Assembly: GCA_936440205.1 (NCBI GenBank)
Contig: OW387138.1
Span: forward strand, 31,329,541 to 31,393,540
Direction of reading: 5' to 3'
Length of the DNA: 64,000 nucleotides
Origin: Lepidonotus clava
Taxonomy: Eukaryota; Annelida; Polychaeta; Phyllodocida; Polynoidae
The notes below the pieces were generated by a model. It was not told where the DNA came from. It ran no database searches and saw nothing but the letters and a program-made list of their open reading frames with translations. Position numbers and translations under genes: made by a program. Shown here in pieces: positions 50,401-58,448 of this stretch; position 1 is the stretch's first letter, and the number at the start of each line of letters is the position of its first letter.

Positions 50401-50763
50401 CAGTTCCGCCAGGACAAGCGGCGCAAGCAGATCATGCGTCAGTCGGAGGAGGGCAACACCTTCCACCACAACGACGACGACATCAAGGCCATGGACGACG
50501 ACGACGACGAAGACACGTCGGTGAGCACCCTGTCGAGCGCCACCAAGACGGAGAACGAGAACGGCAACGTGACGCCCGGGTCGGCCGGCTCCGACCTGGA
50601 GGCCGACAACGCCAACCAGGCCAACAAGAAGGAGCGCATCCCCTACATGTTTGAGGAGGAGCTGGAGAAGGTGCTCGCTGTGCCGCTCGACCCCGAGGAG
50701 GAGAAGGAGCGGGTGGCCGCGCGACTCGCACGACTCACTTCGCATGCGCATGTGCATACATGA
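25900..50763 (+). CDS. Ankyrin-repeat protein, 7 coding exons (gene A)
   Basis: Joining the seven exons listed below gives an uninterrupted 444-residue protein; every intron is GT-AG and phase 0. Residues 1-246 are ankyrin repeats, seven or so, of 32-33 residues, with the family signature clearest in exon 6 (NGWTALHWAANTDHADIIET). Exons 2, 3, 5 and 6 each hold one repeat and exon 4 two, the second with about ten extra residues. Residues 306-338 form a very basic helix-prone segment (RRDLQRKLQFRQDKRRKQ). Residues 354-362 are almost all aspartate, and 408-426 are glutamate-rich. No signal peptide or membrane segment is seen, so a soluble intracellular scaffold or adaptor is likely; the partner is unknown and I do not recognise a named orthologue. 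Exons are much richer in GC than the introns. Confidence 0.9.
26305..26572. mobile_element. hAT-like MITE in intron 1, with TSD
   Basis: The element proper is 26311-26566 (256 bp), with ends CAGAGATGCCA and its complement. It is flanked by the direct repeat TAAATT (26305-26310, 26567-26572). Inside, subterminal inverted TTTTTCCTACTTTT/TCCGG motifs extend the symmetry. CAGAG ends suit hAT-type elements, though these usually make 8-bp duplications; six are visible here. Non-coding. Confidence 0.78.
26658..26668 (+). promoter_or_regulatory. CTCF-like motif in intron 1
   Basis: CACTAGATGGC matches the CASYAGRKGGC core known for CTCF, followed by GG. A chance match is possible in 64 kb. Confidence 0.25.
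26930..27135. repeat. 57-bp minisatellite, left part
   Basis: Three to four units with TGTAGTCTGTCATTAAGGAG, CCAGGGCA, TCTAGTGTTGATGA and GTCCCCATCC. The same unit resumes at 30092-30355. The two parts are separated by 2.95 kb containing the 131-bp array. Confidence 0.75.
27690..27710. repeat. Hairpin, TAGAACTGT-core family, copy 3
   Basis: Ten-base arms ACCATAGAAC and GTTCTATGGT around a single T, with looser pairing outside (GTATA/TATAA). It shares its core with the hairpins at 19706 and 24169 and lies just before the 131-bp array. Confidence 0.75.
27735..29662. repeat. 131-bp tandem array, 15 units
   Basis: Fifteen head-to-tail units, easily counted by CAGCATGGCGGCCATG or close variants near 27768, 27877, 28008, 28137, 28268, 28402, 28529, 28660, 28795, 28926, 29057, 29190, 29323, 29453 and 29570. 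Each unit also has ACTTCCAAGTTAAAGACAAG, AAGGTCWTCAGAYATG and CCAAGTGCACAAAAACAACT. The palindromic CATGGCNGCCATG in each unit resembles the YY1 core (ATGGCGGC). Long reading frames run through parts of the array, but they are broken and carried by the repetition alone. It lies in intron 1 of gene A. Confidence 0.92.
29663..30091. other. AT-rich spacer ending in an A-rich tail
   Basis: Ends AATAAATAAATGGAAAAAAAA just before the 57-bp minisatellite resumes. The A-rich end may be the 3' end of a retroposed insertion. No coding potential. Confidence 0.4.
30092..30355. repeat. 57-bp minisatellite, right part
   Basis: About five units of the same minisatellite seen at 26930-27135 (AGTCTGTCATTAAGGAG, GTGTTGATG, TCCCCATCC). 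Confidence 0.75.
31865..31920. repeat. Ten-base tandem repeat CCCGCTGACC
   Basis: About five to six near-identical copies in a row; too short to suggest function. Confidence 0.85.
32420..32442. repeat. Poly-C run, 23 bases
   Basis: One of three long C runs in intron 1 (others 30388-30408 and 34393-34414). The true length is uncertain for any sequencing method. Confidence 0.9.
36497..36602 (+). repeat. Dispersed 106-bp repeat, copy 1
   Basis: Nearly identical to 42947-43051, starting TTTACCCTACTATCGAGACC and ending TACTTCCCAGGAGG. Contains a small hairpin ACCACT-TTATCG-AGTGGT. Flanks of the two copies are unrelated, so it is a mobile or duplicated unit. The family is unknown. Confidence 0.75.
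36603..36899. other. Intron 1 spacer, nothing seen
   Basis: AT-rich, no features. Confidence 0.4.
36900..37583. repeat. ~48-bp minisatellite split by a MITE
   Basis: Units contain ACATGGGTCTGTATAGAGG, AGGCACACTGTAGTC and TATATAACAT, with three units before and about six after the insertion at 37042-37308. Confidence 0.82.
37042..37308. mobile_element. MITE (TATA-target family), copy 1
   Basis: A 267-bp element starting GACCTTGTGCA and ending with the complement of GACGTTCTGCA, flanked by TATA direct repeats (37038-37041, 37309-37312). Removing the element and one TATA restores the minisatellite segment GTAGTCTATATAACATAC, which fixes both ends. It shares start, length and interior motifs (GTGACCA, GATCACCA, AAATTGATCACTAATATG) with the copy at 60421-60676. 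A TA or TATA target would suit a Tc1/mariner-like helper, but this is not proven. Confidence 0.85.
38365..38423. repeat. (AT)n microsatellite, about 29 units
   Basis: Uninterrupted AT dinucleotides, self-complementary and prone to cruciform formation and length change. Confidence 0.95.
39099..39112. promoter_or_regulatory. Perfect X-box (RFX-type) palindrome
   Basis: GTCACCATGGTAAC matches the RFX consensus GTHNYYATRRNAAC on both strands. It lies deep in intron 1 beside a GC-rich patch. Function is inferred from the motif alone. Confidence 0.35.
42947..43051 (+). repeat. Dispersed 106-bp repeat, copy 2
   Basis: Second copy of the repeat at 36497-36602, with a handful of substitutions and one deleted base or so. 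Same orientation, unrelated flanks. Confidence 0.75.
43052..44129. other. Intron 1 of gene A, nothing seen
   Basis: AT-rich with a short C-rich stretch (43430-43550) that gives spurious reading frames. Confidence 0.45.
44130..45170. repeat. ~93-bp minisatellite with alternating unit types
   Basis: Units contain CACCTGTACCTTGGGGGATG, CCTGGCCTATAGTCTG and GTGTGTTGGCCCTCTG or GTTAGCTTTCTATATTAG. The two versions alternate, giving a dimer of about 185 bp at 44150-44690. Degenerate units continue to about 45170. Confidence 0.8.
45260..45750. repeat. Degenerate ~120-bp tandem repeat
   Basis: Three to four diverged units share ATGAGTCAG, TAATAAAACAT or similar, and a TCTCCACAG segment. Old and poorly bounded. 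Confidence 0.5.
45751..47427. other. End of intron 1 of gene A, nothing seen
   Basis: AT-rich. Three short segments near 47200-47410 share GTATGGCTACC-like and TGTTAATACTG-like sequence and may be a decayed ~100-bp repeat just before exon 2. Confidence 0.45.
47428..47523 (+). CDS. Gene A coding exon 2
   Basis: Residues 40-71 (HNCCAIHVASQGKPAIVQLL start), one 32-residue ankyrin repeat. Acceptor TATCTTTGTAG, donor GAC|GTGAGT, phase 0 at both ends. Confidence 0.92.
47983..48081 (+). CDS. Gene A coding exon 3
   Basis: Residues 72-104 (RGNLALHHAAMKGEAEIMQQ start), one 33-residue ankyrin repeat. Acceptor TTTGGCGTCAG, donor AAG|GTACGG. The preceding intron is 459 bp. Confidence 0.92.
48610..48837 (+). 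CDS. Gene A coding exon 4 (two repeats)
   Basis: Residues 105-180. The first repeat starts NGWTALINAAYWCQPDAVRV; the second, from DDRTALHEACRSQSTNEEQL, carries about ten extra residues, probably a longer loop. Acceptor CACCCCTCAG, donor TGG|GTAGGT. At 228 bp it looks like a fusion of two single-repeat exons. Confidence 0.93.
48856..48925 (+). mobile_element. Diverged end of a family 1 MITE
   Basis: CAGGGTGCCTACACAAGTCT, followed by GTAAAGGTCTTA and CTAAAAAGGTCTT, parallels the left end and interior of the element at 455-779. The other end was not found, so this is a decayed copy. It begins only 19 bases after the exon 4 donor. Confidence 0.45.
49394..49492 (+). CDS. Gene A coding exon 5
   Basis: Residues 181-213 (ADFTPLMFSAYWGHHEITKI start), one ankyrin repeat. 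Acceptor TGTCCACCCAG, donor TCG|GTCAGT. Confidence 0.92.
49773..49871 (+). CDS. Gene A coding exon 6
   Basis: Residues 214-246 (NGWTALHWAANTDHADIIET start), the most canonical ankyrin repeat of the protein. Acceptor TTTCGTTAACAG, donor TAC|GTAAGT. Confidence 0.93.
50167..50763 (+). CDS. Gene A last coding exon
   Basis: Residues 247-444 and the stop. Opens RGEYAMDVTKNDDISDRLAR, probably the C-terminal cap of the ankyrin domain. A polar tail follows with the basic helix (residues 306-338), an aspartate run (354-362), a serine/threonine-rich stretch and an acidic C-terminus ending LTSHAHVHT. Acceptor TTCCCTTCCAG. The very high GC content also opens a 216-codon antisense frame, which is a shadow. 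Confidence 0.9.
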   Translation, partial: RGEYAMDVTKNDDISDRLARVTQKKEIYKPVEKVPLPASNGDANVRADNINQNQDPSARIESYRNEQLMLRRDLQRKLQFRQDKRRKQIMRQSEEGNTFHHNDDDIKAMDDDDDEDTSVSTLSSATKTENENGNVTPGSAGSDLEADNANQANKKERIPYMFEEELEKVLAVPLDPEEEKERVAARLARLTSHAHVHT

Positions 50764-51320
50764 GCTTATTAAGAGGACACGCACTCACACACACATTTAG
50801 TTAAAAACAGGTCGGGGAGATGACTCTTATAGTCAGTGGAGGAAATAAGTCTGAGAACATATTACTGTGCTTTGTTAGCTGAATTTGATGAATTGAAATG
50901 ATAAGGCGCCCAAGTGACTTGAACCTAAACAAAGAACTTTAATGAATTATGGGGGTAAAGAAAGTCCGCTACATACTATTGGCTGTTTCATGAGCCGGGG
51001 AAAATACATGTATTATTAAGTCCAAAGATCTAACATCATTGAGGCATCCAATACAGTTGAAGTATCAGGGTTTGTTCTGTGTACCCAGGCTAGGACGATG
51101 TATGCATTTAAATCTTATATATCTGTATATATATATATATAGGAACTGATAAATGTTGCTTTGAAAACAACTCGTACCGTACAAAATATGCCACCTTGAT
51201 TAAAAAAAACAAAACTGATTAAACTAGTACCCGATTTCTTAAAAGGATGATCAATTAAGGAACAATTAAATGAGACTAAGAGCAGGCAGATAAAGAATAA
51301 ACATTTTCTTTGCTTGAAAC
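50764..51320 (+). other. Probable 3' UTR of gene A
   Basis: Sequence turns AT-rich at once after the stop codon. The first canonical AATAAA is at 51296-51301, so a 3' UTR of about 0.55 kb is possible. A longer one cannot be excluded. Confidence 0.35.
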
Positions 51321-54300
51321 ACATCCCTGTAGGTATTTGATATGGTGCATGTATCACAAAAATCTACAATACATATCCTTTGGCTTGCAGCGTTTTAGGA
51401 AACTCTCCCCAACCTACCCGACACTGTATCCTGCTCGCAGGAGATTCTAGACATACCAGTTTGCCTTAGTGTCTGCCTTAGCATACTTGTACCCATGCCG
51501 AGGTGTGGACCAGCGCTGTGCTGAGGTCTTGTACACTGTGTCCGTCGTCAATGTTAGCATATACCCTAGGAAGGCAACATGTAAGCAATTCTCATAGCGT
51601 AACTTGCATCGTAAACTTGGCTTGCAGATACAAGTGTGTAGTAAAGCCTGGGTATAGCATATTATAAAGAGATAACATAGGGAGCGACAGAAATTTGATG
51701 GTAAATGCATCATACGAAAAGACAAAGAATGCTACTGTGTACCCTTTTCGGATCCGTCATTGGTTCGTTGATGTACTATGCTGATTGATGGGTGACAAAC
51801 GTGCACAACGTTACCTGGTCCCAAAGGGTCTACCCTAACTTGACGACCAGTGTCTCACTTAAAGTGTCCCATTTAACTGCTGTTACCCCACGTAAACGTG
51901 AAGCTTATCAAAAGGTGGACTTCAATATCAGGCGAAAATAACTTATTAATGTGGCAAATTACTTCAGTAGACTTTGCTATGCTCCCCCCTCCAAATACCT
52001 GCGTAGTCCGGCTTCACCTTTTTCAATATGAATATGTAGTTTATTCTCTGCCCCCTGTAATGTTTCGCCCCCACACTGGGGGTCTTGTCTATGTGACGTG
52101 TTTGGTAATGTTGTGGTGCTTTTCATCCGTCAGGGGAAGAAGGAGACGTGGCTAAGCCCACTCTTCATATTTATAAGTAAGCCAAGGGGGCCGCACTGAT
52201 TTTTACCTTTGCCATACTCAAACCAAAGTTAGGACAACTCACAAACAAAACTTTGCATGAAGCGAACCTTTCTTATACAATATGCACCAGACCTTTTCCA
52301 GGATAAGTCCAATATATCCCTACATATTTCCACATTGTCCGTGGCAAGTGGTACAAACGACCACGAGCTTAGTAATGCGGCAGAGATAGGTCAGTGCGGC
52401 TATAGCTGGTGTATTCTACCGGTATGTAGGCAGATCTTGTGTATCATGTGTCGTGTATTTATTATCCAACCACAGAGAGAGCACAACCAAGTCAGGATGT
52501 ACGCATTGTTCGTAGAAAGATTACAGTATGTTAGCCTTGAACTAGAATAACTCTGATGTCCATCCATAATTTAAGTCAGTACGATAGGTACTCATTATGT
52601 TCAAACATTAAGATCTATGTCAAGTCACAAACTAAGGAAACGAGAGAGACCTTGCGTATCTTTGGGCATGAGTAAATACCCTGTACTCAGCAAAGTAACA
52701 GTTTATTTTATTTGCCAGGAAACCTATTTGATTCAGTATTAATTTTTCCTCAGACGTTGCCGCCACCGTGCATGTTGGGGGAGTTTAAAACGTGTGTTCT
52801 TCAGATTTAATTTTCGATGAGTCGGTCGGGCCTTATATGAAGATTATGTCAAGAAATGTATCGCCCCTCCTTAAAGTGCATTGGAGGCTTTCGAGCGACT
52901 TTTCAGCTAAGATTGTGAGATTACTGTCTATCTTAGAACAGGATGTTAGACCAAAAGATAAATAATTGCATTCCTGAAACGTCGCTTAAAAACGGTGTAG
53001 TAAGTGCTGTTTTTAAAAATAAGTCAAATCTTCATTTGAGATATTTTGTTAAAGAAATCGGGTTAGGGCACACACACTTTGTTACATCGGGTCACCGGAA
53101 TGCAACTATTTCTTTTCTTTGGCCTTATTATATATTGCAGGCCTGTAAAATAACTGCTAGTCACGGACAAAGCACGGACTTGGTCGGTATAACAACAAGT
53201 CACGTGCGAGTGTCCGACGTTCATTATTTGTACATTTCAGCTATATTATCAGTAAGTAACATGTCCGTACCTTGTCGTCGTTGTCAGGCCCCTCTGTATA
53301 TTTGGATCTAGTTTTAAGATGTTTTGTGACGGGTTCTGCGTTTAACGAGGTGGAGAGGTCTATAGTTTGCCGCTGTTGACGAGGGAGAAGACCGCTCAGT
53401 TTGCTGCTTGTTTGACACAGAGAGTTACTACGGCCCCTTCATTATAATGGTTACTACGGCCCCTTTATTATAACGGCCTTTTCCTGGCACAGTTTGCTTA
53501 TATATACCAACCACCCAGGTTTGGTTGAACCTTTCTTATAGAGGAATATCCTCTTAATTTTTTCAAATCAGGCCAGAGGGTGAAGAGTGATGTTATGCCA
53601 TAGGACACAACTGATGTAATTTTACACATAAAATATACATAGTATATGACATTGTTAGTTTTCTGTTAAATGGATACTTAGAGTTTATGCTCATATGTAA
53701 CCTTTTCCTTGGGTTAAGCAATAGAACTGGCATTATGTAAAAGCATCATGTTAATTGCATCTTAAAAAATATTTATTAATGAAGTGATTAAGTTAGTCAC
53801 ATTATAGTACATACTGACCTTCTATGGGTGCTTCAAAACTGACTTCACAATGTTGCAATATTCTAAAAATTTATTATGAGAGAGTTCGCTTGGAGAGAAG
53901 AAATGCACATCTTCTAGCATTGTAAATACAATTGATTGGAGCTAATGTATAGATATACGAAAATAGCTTTGTATATTTAGTGCACTCGGTAGTATAGTAT
54001 GAGCGCAATTCAGTTCAAGGTAAAAAAGCTATAATTTTTTCTTACAGTGTTATAAGAAATTAGCAAATGCAAGTTCAATTGAAAGCAAACTTTAACATAA
54101 ATATAAGAACTCGTTCAATTTAGATAATTTTCATTATGCTTAATAGTGCCCAACTGTGTCGGTTTCTTGAACGACTGAATTGAATCAAACAAAACGATCT
54201 GTATTCTGTGCGATATCTTCCCCAACTTCTTGTAAAACATAGGACATTCTCCCTCGATCAATTATATTTCACTTAGGGCAAATTGGTCAAGTTTATCTTT

Positions 54301-55999
54301 TCTGAAAATTATATTTCTTTAACATTGAGATATAGATAGTTAGATTTTGGTACAAACACATTTCTGTATGCGTAATAATGACTTCGTATTACAAGGAATT
54401 CACTTTAATTTTAATCATGTAAATGAAATTTCGGGAATCAGAGTATGTTTATTAATTGCCTAGATAGTTGTTTTAATGGTCTCATAAGTTGGCCAATTTT
54501 ATTTGCCCCTGGTAAACACAGTATTTTCATTCTAAAATAATAATGATTGTAGTTTTCTTTTGCATATGGTTGTGCAGATGGATGAATTAGCTCTTCATTT
54601 TGTAAAACAAAACTGGAAATCTTGAATCACACTTTATAGATCGTGAACAAAGAAACTTACATATTTTCATTTTATTATATGTAATATTTGTTTAGCTATG
54701 TTTCCGTAACGTGAGGATCATTCCGAAGAGGATTCCATGATTGTAAAGGGCAAAATACATTAACCTGTTTTCAATACAAGAACCGCTCGTTCGTGGGTCT
54801 GCTCAGTCGCGTACTATGTATTAGGTTTCCAAGATGTAATAAATCAAATATTTGATATCGATTTATACTCATTAATTTGTTTTAGAAAATTCTTTTCATT
54901 TACTCTGTGATTCCCTTAAATAATTATGTTGTTTGCAGGGATTGGAGTAAATGTAGGGTATAGTGTAAAGCTAGAAAGGATTTCTTAGCGTCTAGAATGC
55001 ATTTGGGCACAGATGTGATGGTAAAATGTAGAGCCATTTTCGTCTTTTTCCCTTCAATTATTGCATCTATATTGCTTAATTAATATGATGATGTGGAGGT
55101 GAACTTGGGAAAAGTAGAAACGCGTTTGCGAATCATGTCAGAGCAGAATTTAAACTGTACCTCACAAGTTTGCCATTGTTTTATGCATCAATAGCACATC
55201 ACCATCAGAGTTAAATAAAGATACGCTTGAATGTCACATATACCGAAATTGTCTGTGTTTAATTTGAACTAATATTGTTGTTTTGGATAAGAATGAGGTG
55301 TATAAATAGTTGTGTAAAAACACATCTAGAGATCAATAACTTTTCTTATCGGTAGAGATCTAAATCTTGTTTTCGCCTTATGCTAAGATACCCATGTAGG
55401 TCCAGGCCCACTCGACCTTCCCTTGGTATAGTCTTAACCTCCAATTATATTGATGTTTAATGTACTATCACACTAAATAGCCACAGTGACAGGGGGAGTA
55501 GGGGACATTATGGTGAGACAGGAAGCGTGGCTTTAGGGGTTATTTCTCATAAACATTGCACAATTGCACACCTTGTCCCTTCTCAAAATAAGTAGATCTA
55601 CTTTAGATTACTTTATCATCTATAGTATAGACTATAGAACTATCTCGGTCTAACCATAGACAACCTAGATCTAGGCCCTGTAGCATAAAGCCTACGTAGA
55701 GTCTATGTATCTGTATGAGTATGACTATGGTCTAACTTCACTCAGCTGATAATAAGCCTAGAACAGGCCCCACTGGGGTAGATCTACCTAGGCCTAAGCC
55801 TACATCAAGACCATAGCAATATTGAATAATTATGAAGCTCATCGTATTGAAGTTGGATCCCAGCAATATAGTCTACACTTCAGTGCTAAGAGTGTAACAA
55901 ACCTAAAAGACATACTTTCAAAAACTTGCTCCATAACGCCACCTCTCTGGAAAAATGTAGATTACTTTTGAGTGGCTCCACCTGGTTCCTCGTACAGTT
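51321..55999. other. Intergenic DNA between genes A and B
   Basis: About 4.7 kb, AT-rich. A 27-base unit containing TTACTACGGCCCC is repeated twice near 53424-53476. The longest frame (122 codons at 52943-53311) has no recognisable domain and AT-biased codons. No exon is supported. Confidence 0.5.
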
Positions 56000-56098
56000 A
56001 CTACGCCTTCTGTTGCGCCCCCTAGCGGAAATCCGACCAAACTAACGGACCGTGCGGCTAAGCTGCGTGTGAAAAGTTTTCATTTCCTCCACTACTAG
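56000..56098 (+). promoter_or_regulatory. Candidate promoter and 5' UTR exon of N6AMT1
   Basis: A CTCF-like GCGCCCCCTAGCGG (56015-56028) lies in a short GC-richer patch, ending in a good donor ACTAG|GTAAGT with the exon edge at 56098. The first coding exon of N6AMT1 has an acceptor (CCTTACCTTGTAG, ending 58275) 45 bases before its ATG. A non-coding exon here spliced to 58276 is therefore reasonable. No transcript evidence. Confidence 0.33.
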
Positions 56099-56286
56099 GT
56101 AAGTGACAGATGTATATCATGGAGTGGATCGAAACATGAGTATTGTTGGATCATCTAAACGGGCATACACTTTTTCTTTATTCAGCATATTCTACAGGAG
56201 AAGCGCACTTCAACTTAAGTGAGCGATAATAAGAGCATTTTCCATAGCAATCACTGCTTGAGAACTGTAAAATATTGATGTAGCTG

Positions 56287-56310
56287 TAGATCTAGACTAG
56301 TCTAGATCTA
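56287..56310. repeat. 24-bp perfect palindrome
   Basis: Reads identically on both strands, made of CTAG and GATC steps, centred on ACTAGT. Surrounding 55.6-56.4 kb is rich in similar CTAGATCTAG words. Confidence 0.85.
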
Positions 56311-56810
56311 GTTATTGTAGAGTAGGCCTACTAGACTAGACATCAACACTGGCCTAATTAGGCAATGGTTCATAATTAAAGACGTAGATCTATTATAGTT
56401 TAGGCCTAAAAAGATTCTTGTGTTCAGGTAACCTTTTTTTCAGGAATTTTAGGAGAATTCTTTTTTAAAAAATTATCAAAATCCTAGTCTAGATCTAGAA
56501 TTGACCAGAAAAGTATGGAACAGCTTACATGTGCTCATGACATGTATTTTAGGAGCTAGAAATTATTCAAGATGATGTTCAGAATATTTGTTTTTATTTT
56601 CGACACTACCTGGGCCGACTTGATTTAAAAAGATAAAGCAAAAACCTATGTTACTTGAACACAACAATTTTTTTCTGCTTTAGTAGATGTCTTTTTTATA
56701 TGATTCTTATTAACCCACACTCAGAAACAACTGATCTCTCGAATCCTCCATGCAGGTCCCTGCCAGGCCCCAGGTCTGGACGGGTCCTCTTGGAGGTTCC
56801 ACGGAAATAA

Positions 56811-57446
56811 TGAACTATTGTTAATGTTTGATTTAAGACTGCGTAATGTTCGTGTATATCCAAGTCTTCATGAGTCGTTTACCCAGAATGCCTGAGTAAT
56901 TCAGACTGCTTTTAAAGTTTGTCCGTCCACTTCCCAACAGTTCAAAAGAAATGAACGATGAGGGAGCTTCTTAATATGAAAGGTTTTTTATTCAATAAAC
57001 ATCTCATCCCGAGTCAAAGCCACCATGTATAAGTCTTCATCAGTCCACCTCCCATCTCCTATCAGCAATCAACCACATTTAGAACACGAGTTGCTCCAAC
57101 ACCTTCTAGACCATTCTAGTACTCAGTTCTATCACAATCCTATGTCCGAGGTAGTTGATATTGGTAAACTCCAGTCTGTTACACGGGAGCCGATGTACTT
57201 ACTCCAGGTATAACTCCTTGGCTAAACTTACTTAGCTGATGTTCCCACTAAACCTAGTGACTACTAACTTCTAACCAACTAACTGCTCGCTCCCTACCTT
57301 GCAGCGCCTTTTATACTGGTTAACAGGTGGCGCTAGGAGCGTAAGATATTTCTCCTAGAAGTAGACTAGAAGTAGACTTGCTAAGCCTGATCCCTGATGG
57401 ATTATATAACACGAGAATATATTAAAAGTGCTAAGCTATTAGTACA
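56811..57446 (-). mobile_element. Solo LTR, copy 3 of 3 (inverted)
   Basis: A 636-bp minus-strand copy of the LTR family at 2038 and 16343, with the same ends, TATA box and AATAAA signal. It is flanked by the 4-bp direct repeat ATAA (56807-56810, 57447-57450). It lies in the presumed 5' UTR intron of N6AMT1, antisense to the gene. No internal region adjoins it. Confidence 0.88.
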
Positions 57447-57450
57447 ATAA

Positions 57451-58275
57451 TCGTTTTCCTGTATATCTATAATTCAATATAAAGGATCTTGAGAAAAAAT
57501 ATTCAGAACTTTGTGCCACATAAGAGTAACTCAAAATCTAAAGCACAGATCCTAAATATTGATAGACCCTCATTTTGCTTCTTCTGCAGTGGTCAAATTC
57601 ACATGGCACGGAGCCCATTTAAAAGTCACACTTACACTTACCCACAAGCAGAGATCAAGGATTCATTAAATTCTGAGTTAAAAAAAACCAAAAACAGATG
57701 GTGCCACAATTAGTTCTGTGAGAGGCAGGAACTGCCATGGAAGAAACCTCAGAATGGGTATAGACCCAGGTTGGTAAGGACATAATTATAATAAATATTT
57801 TGAAAAACAAATTTTTTTTTTGAAAAATGAAAAAAAAGTCCCCACCCGGCTACAAAATACCCGGCCGGCCGGTCGACCAGAAACAGACAGACTTTAAAGA
57901 AATAAATAAAATTCTACTAAAATAGGCAAACCAACATGATTAGATATAAAGGTCGTACACGGTATCAAAAGTTCAATTAGGAGTCTAGTATTATGTCTAA
58001 AATTATTACAAAAGACAAAAGGTGTGTGGAGAATATTTTAAATTTAAGTGGAGCAACTTTAAGTTTTCAACACTATCTGGTCAATAATTATACTAGGGAA
58101 AAAAATGTCGACCGACCCTTTTTTTTGATAGATTACTTGCAACCTGCCCACTTACTCAGACGGATGAAGAATATCGTGAGAGATGGTTGGAATCATATGA
58201 TCTATTGATTCTTTTTAGTGAAGATCTATTCAGGGAGATTGCTGCTTTTACACATATAACACCCTTACCTTGTAG
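57451..58275. other. Presumed 5' UTR intron of N6AMT1, nothing seen
   Basis: AT-rich. A short GC patch with CCGGCCGGCCGG lies near 57858. Confidence 0.45.
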
Positions 58276-58320
58276 ACTCGATGTACCGCCAATAATCAGA
58301 GGGACACGCACACACCTGTC

Positions 58321-58448
58321 ATGCTGCCCACCCCAGACCTGTCTCACCTAACCGCTGCGGACTATGACCACGTGTATGAACCGGCCGAAGACTCCTTCCT
58401 TTTTCTCGACTCGCTAGAGTCGGAACATGACAAGCTGAAAGAACTATG
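58321..58448 (+). CDS. N6AMT1: N6AMT1 coding exon 1
   Basis: 128 bases, residues 1-42 plus two bases. Starts [20 protein letters not shown]. The ATG chosen gives an N-terminus of the usual family length. An earlier out-of-use ATG at 58281 opens only a four-codon uORF. Donor CTATG|GTAAGG. Confidence 0.88.

Noticed and set aside
50134-50784. 216-codon minus-strand frame, the longest in the window
   Set aside because: It is the antisense shadow of the GC-rich last exon of gene A; its valine- and leucine-rich text mirrors that exon's codon use.
52943-53311. 122-codon + strand frame
   Set aside because: AT-biased, no recognisable motif, no splice partner, and in the intergenic stretch. A chance open frame is the simplest reading.
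57025-57213. Frame starting MYKSSSVHLPSPISN, also present at 16537-16746 on the other strand
   Set aside because: Conserved only because both lie in copies of the same solo LTR; antisense to the LTR and not a gene.
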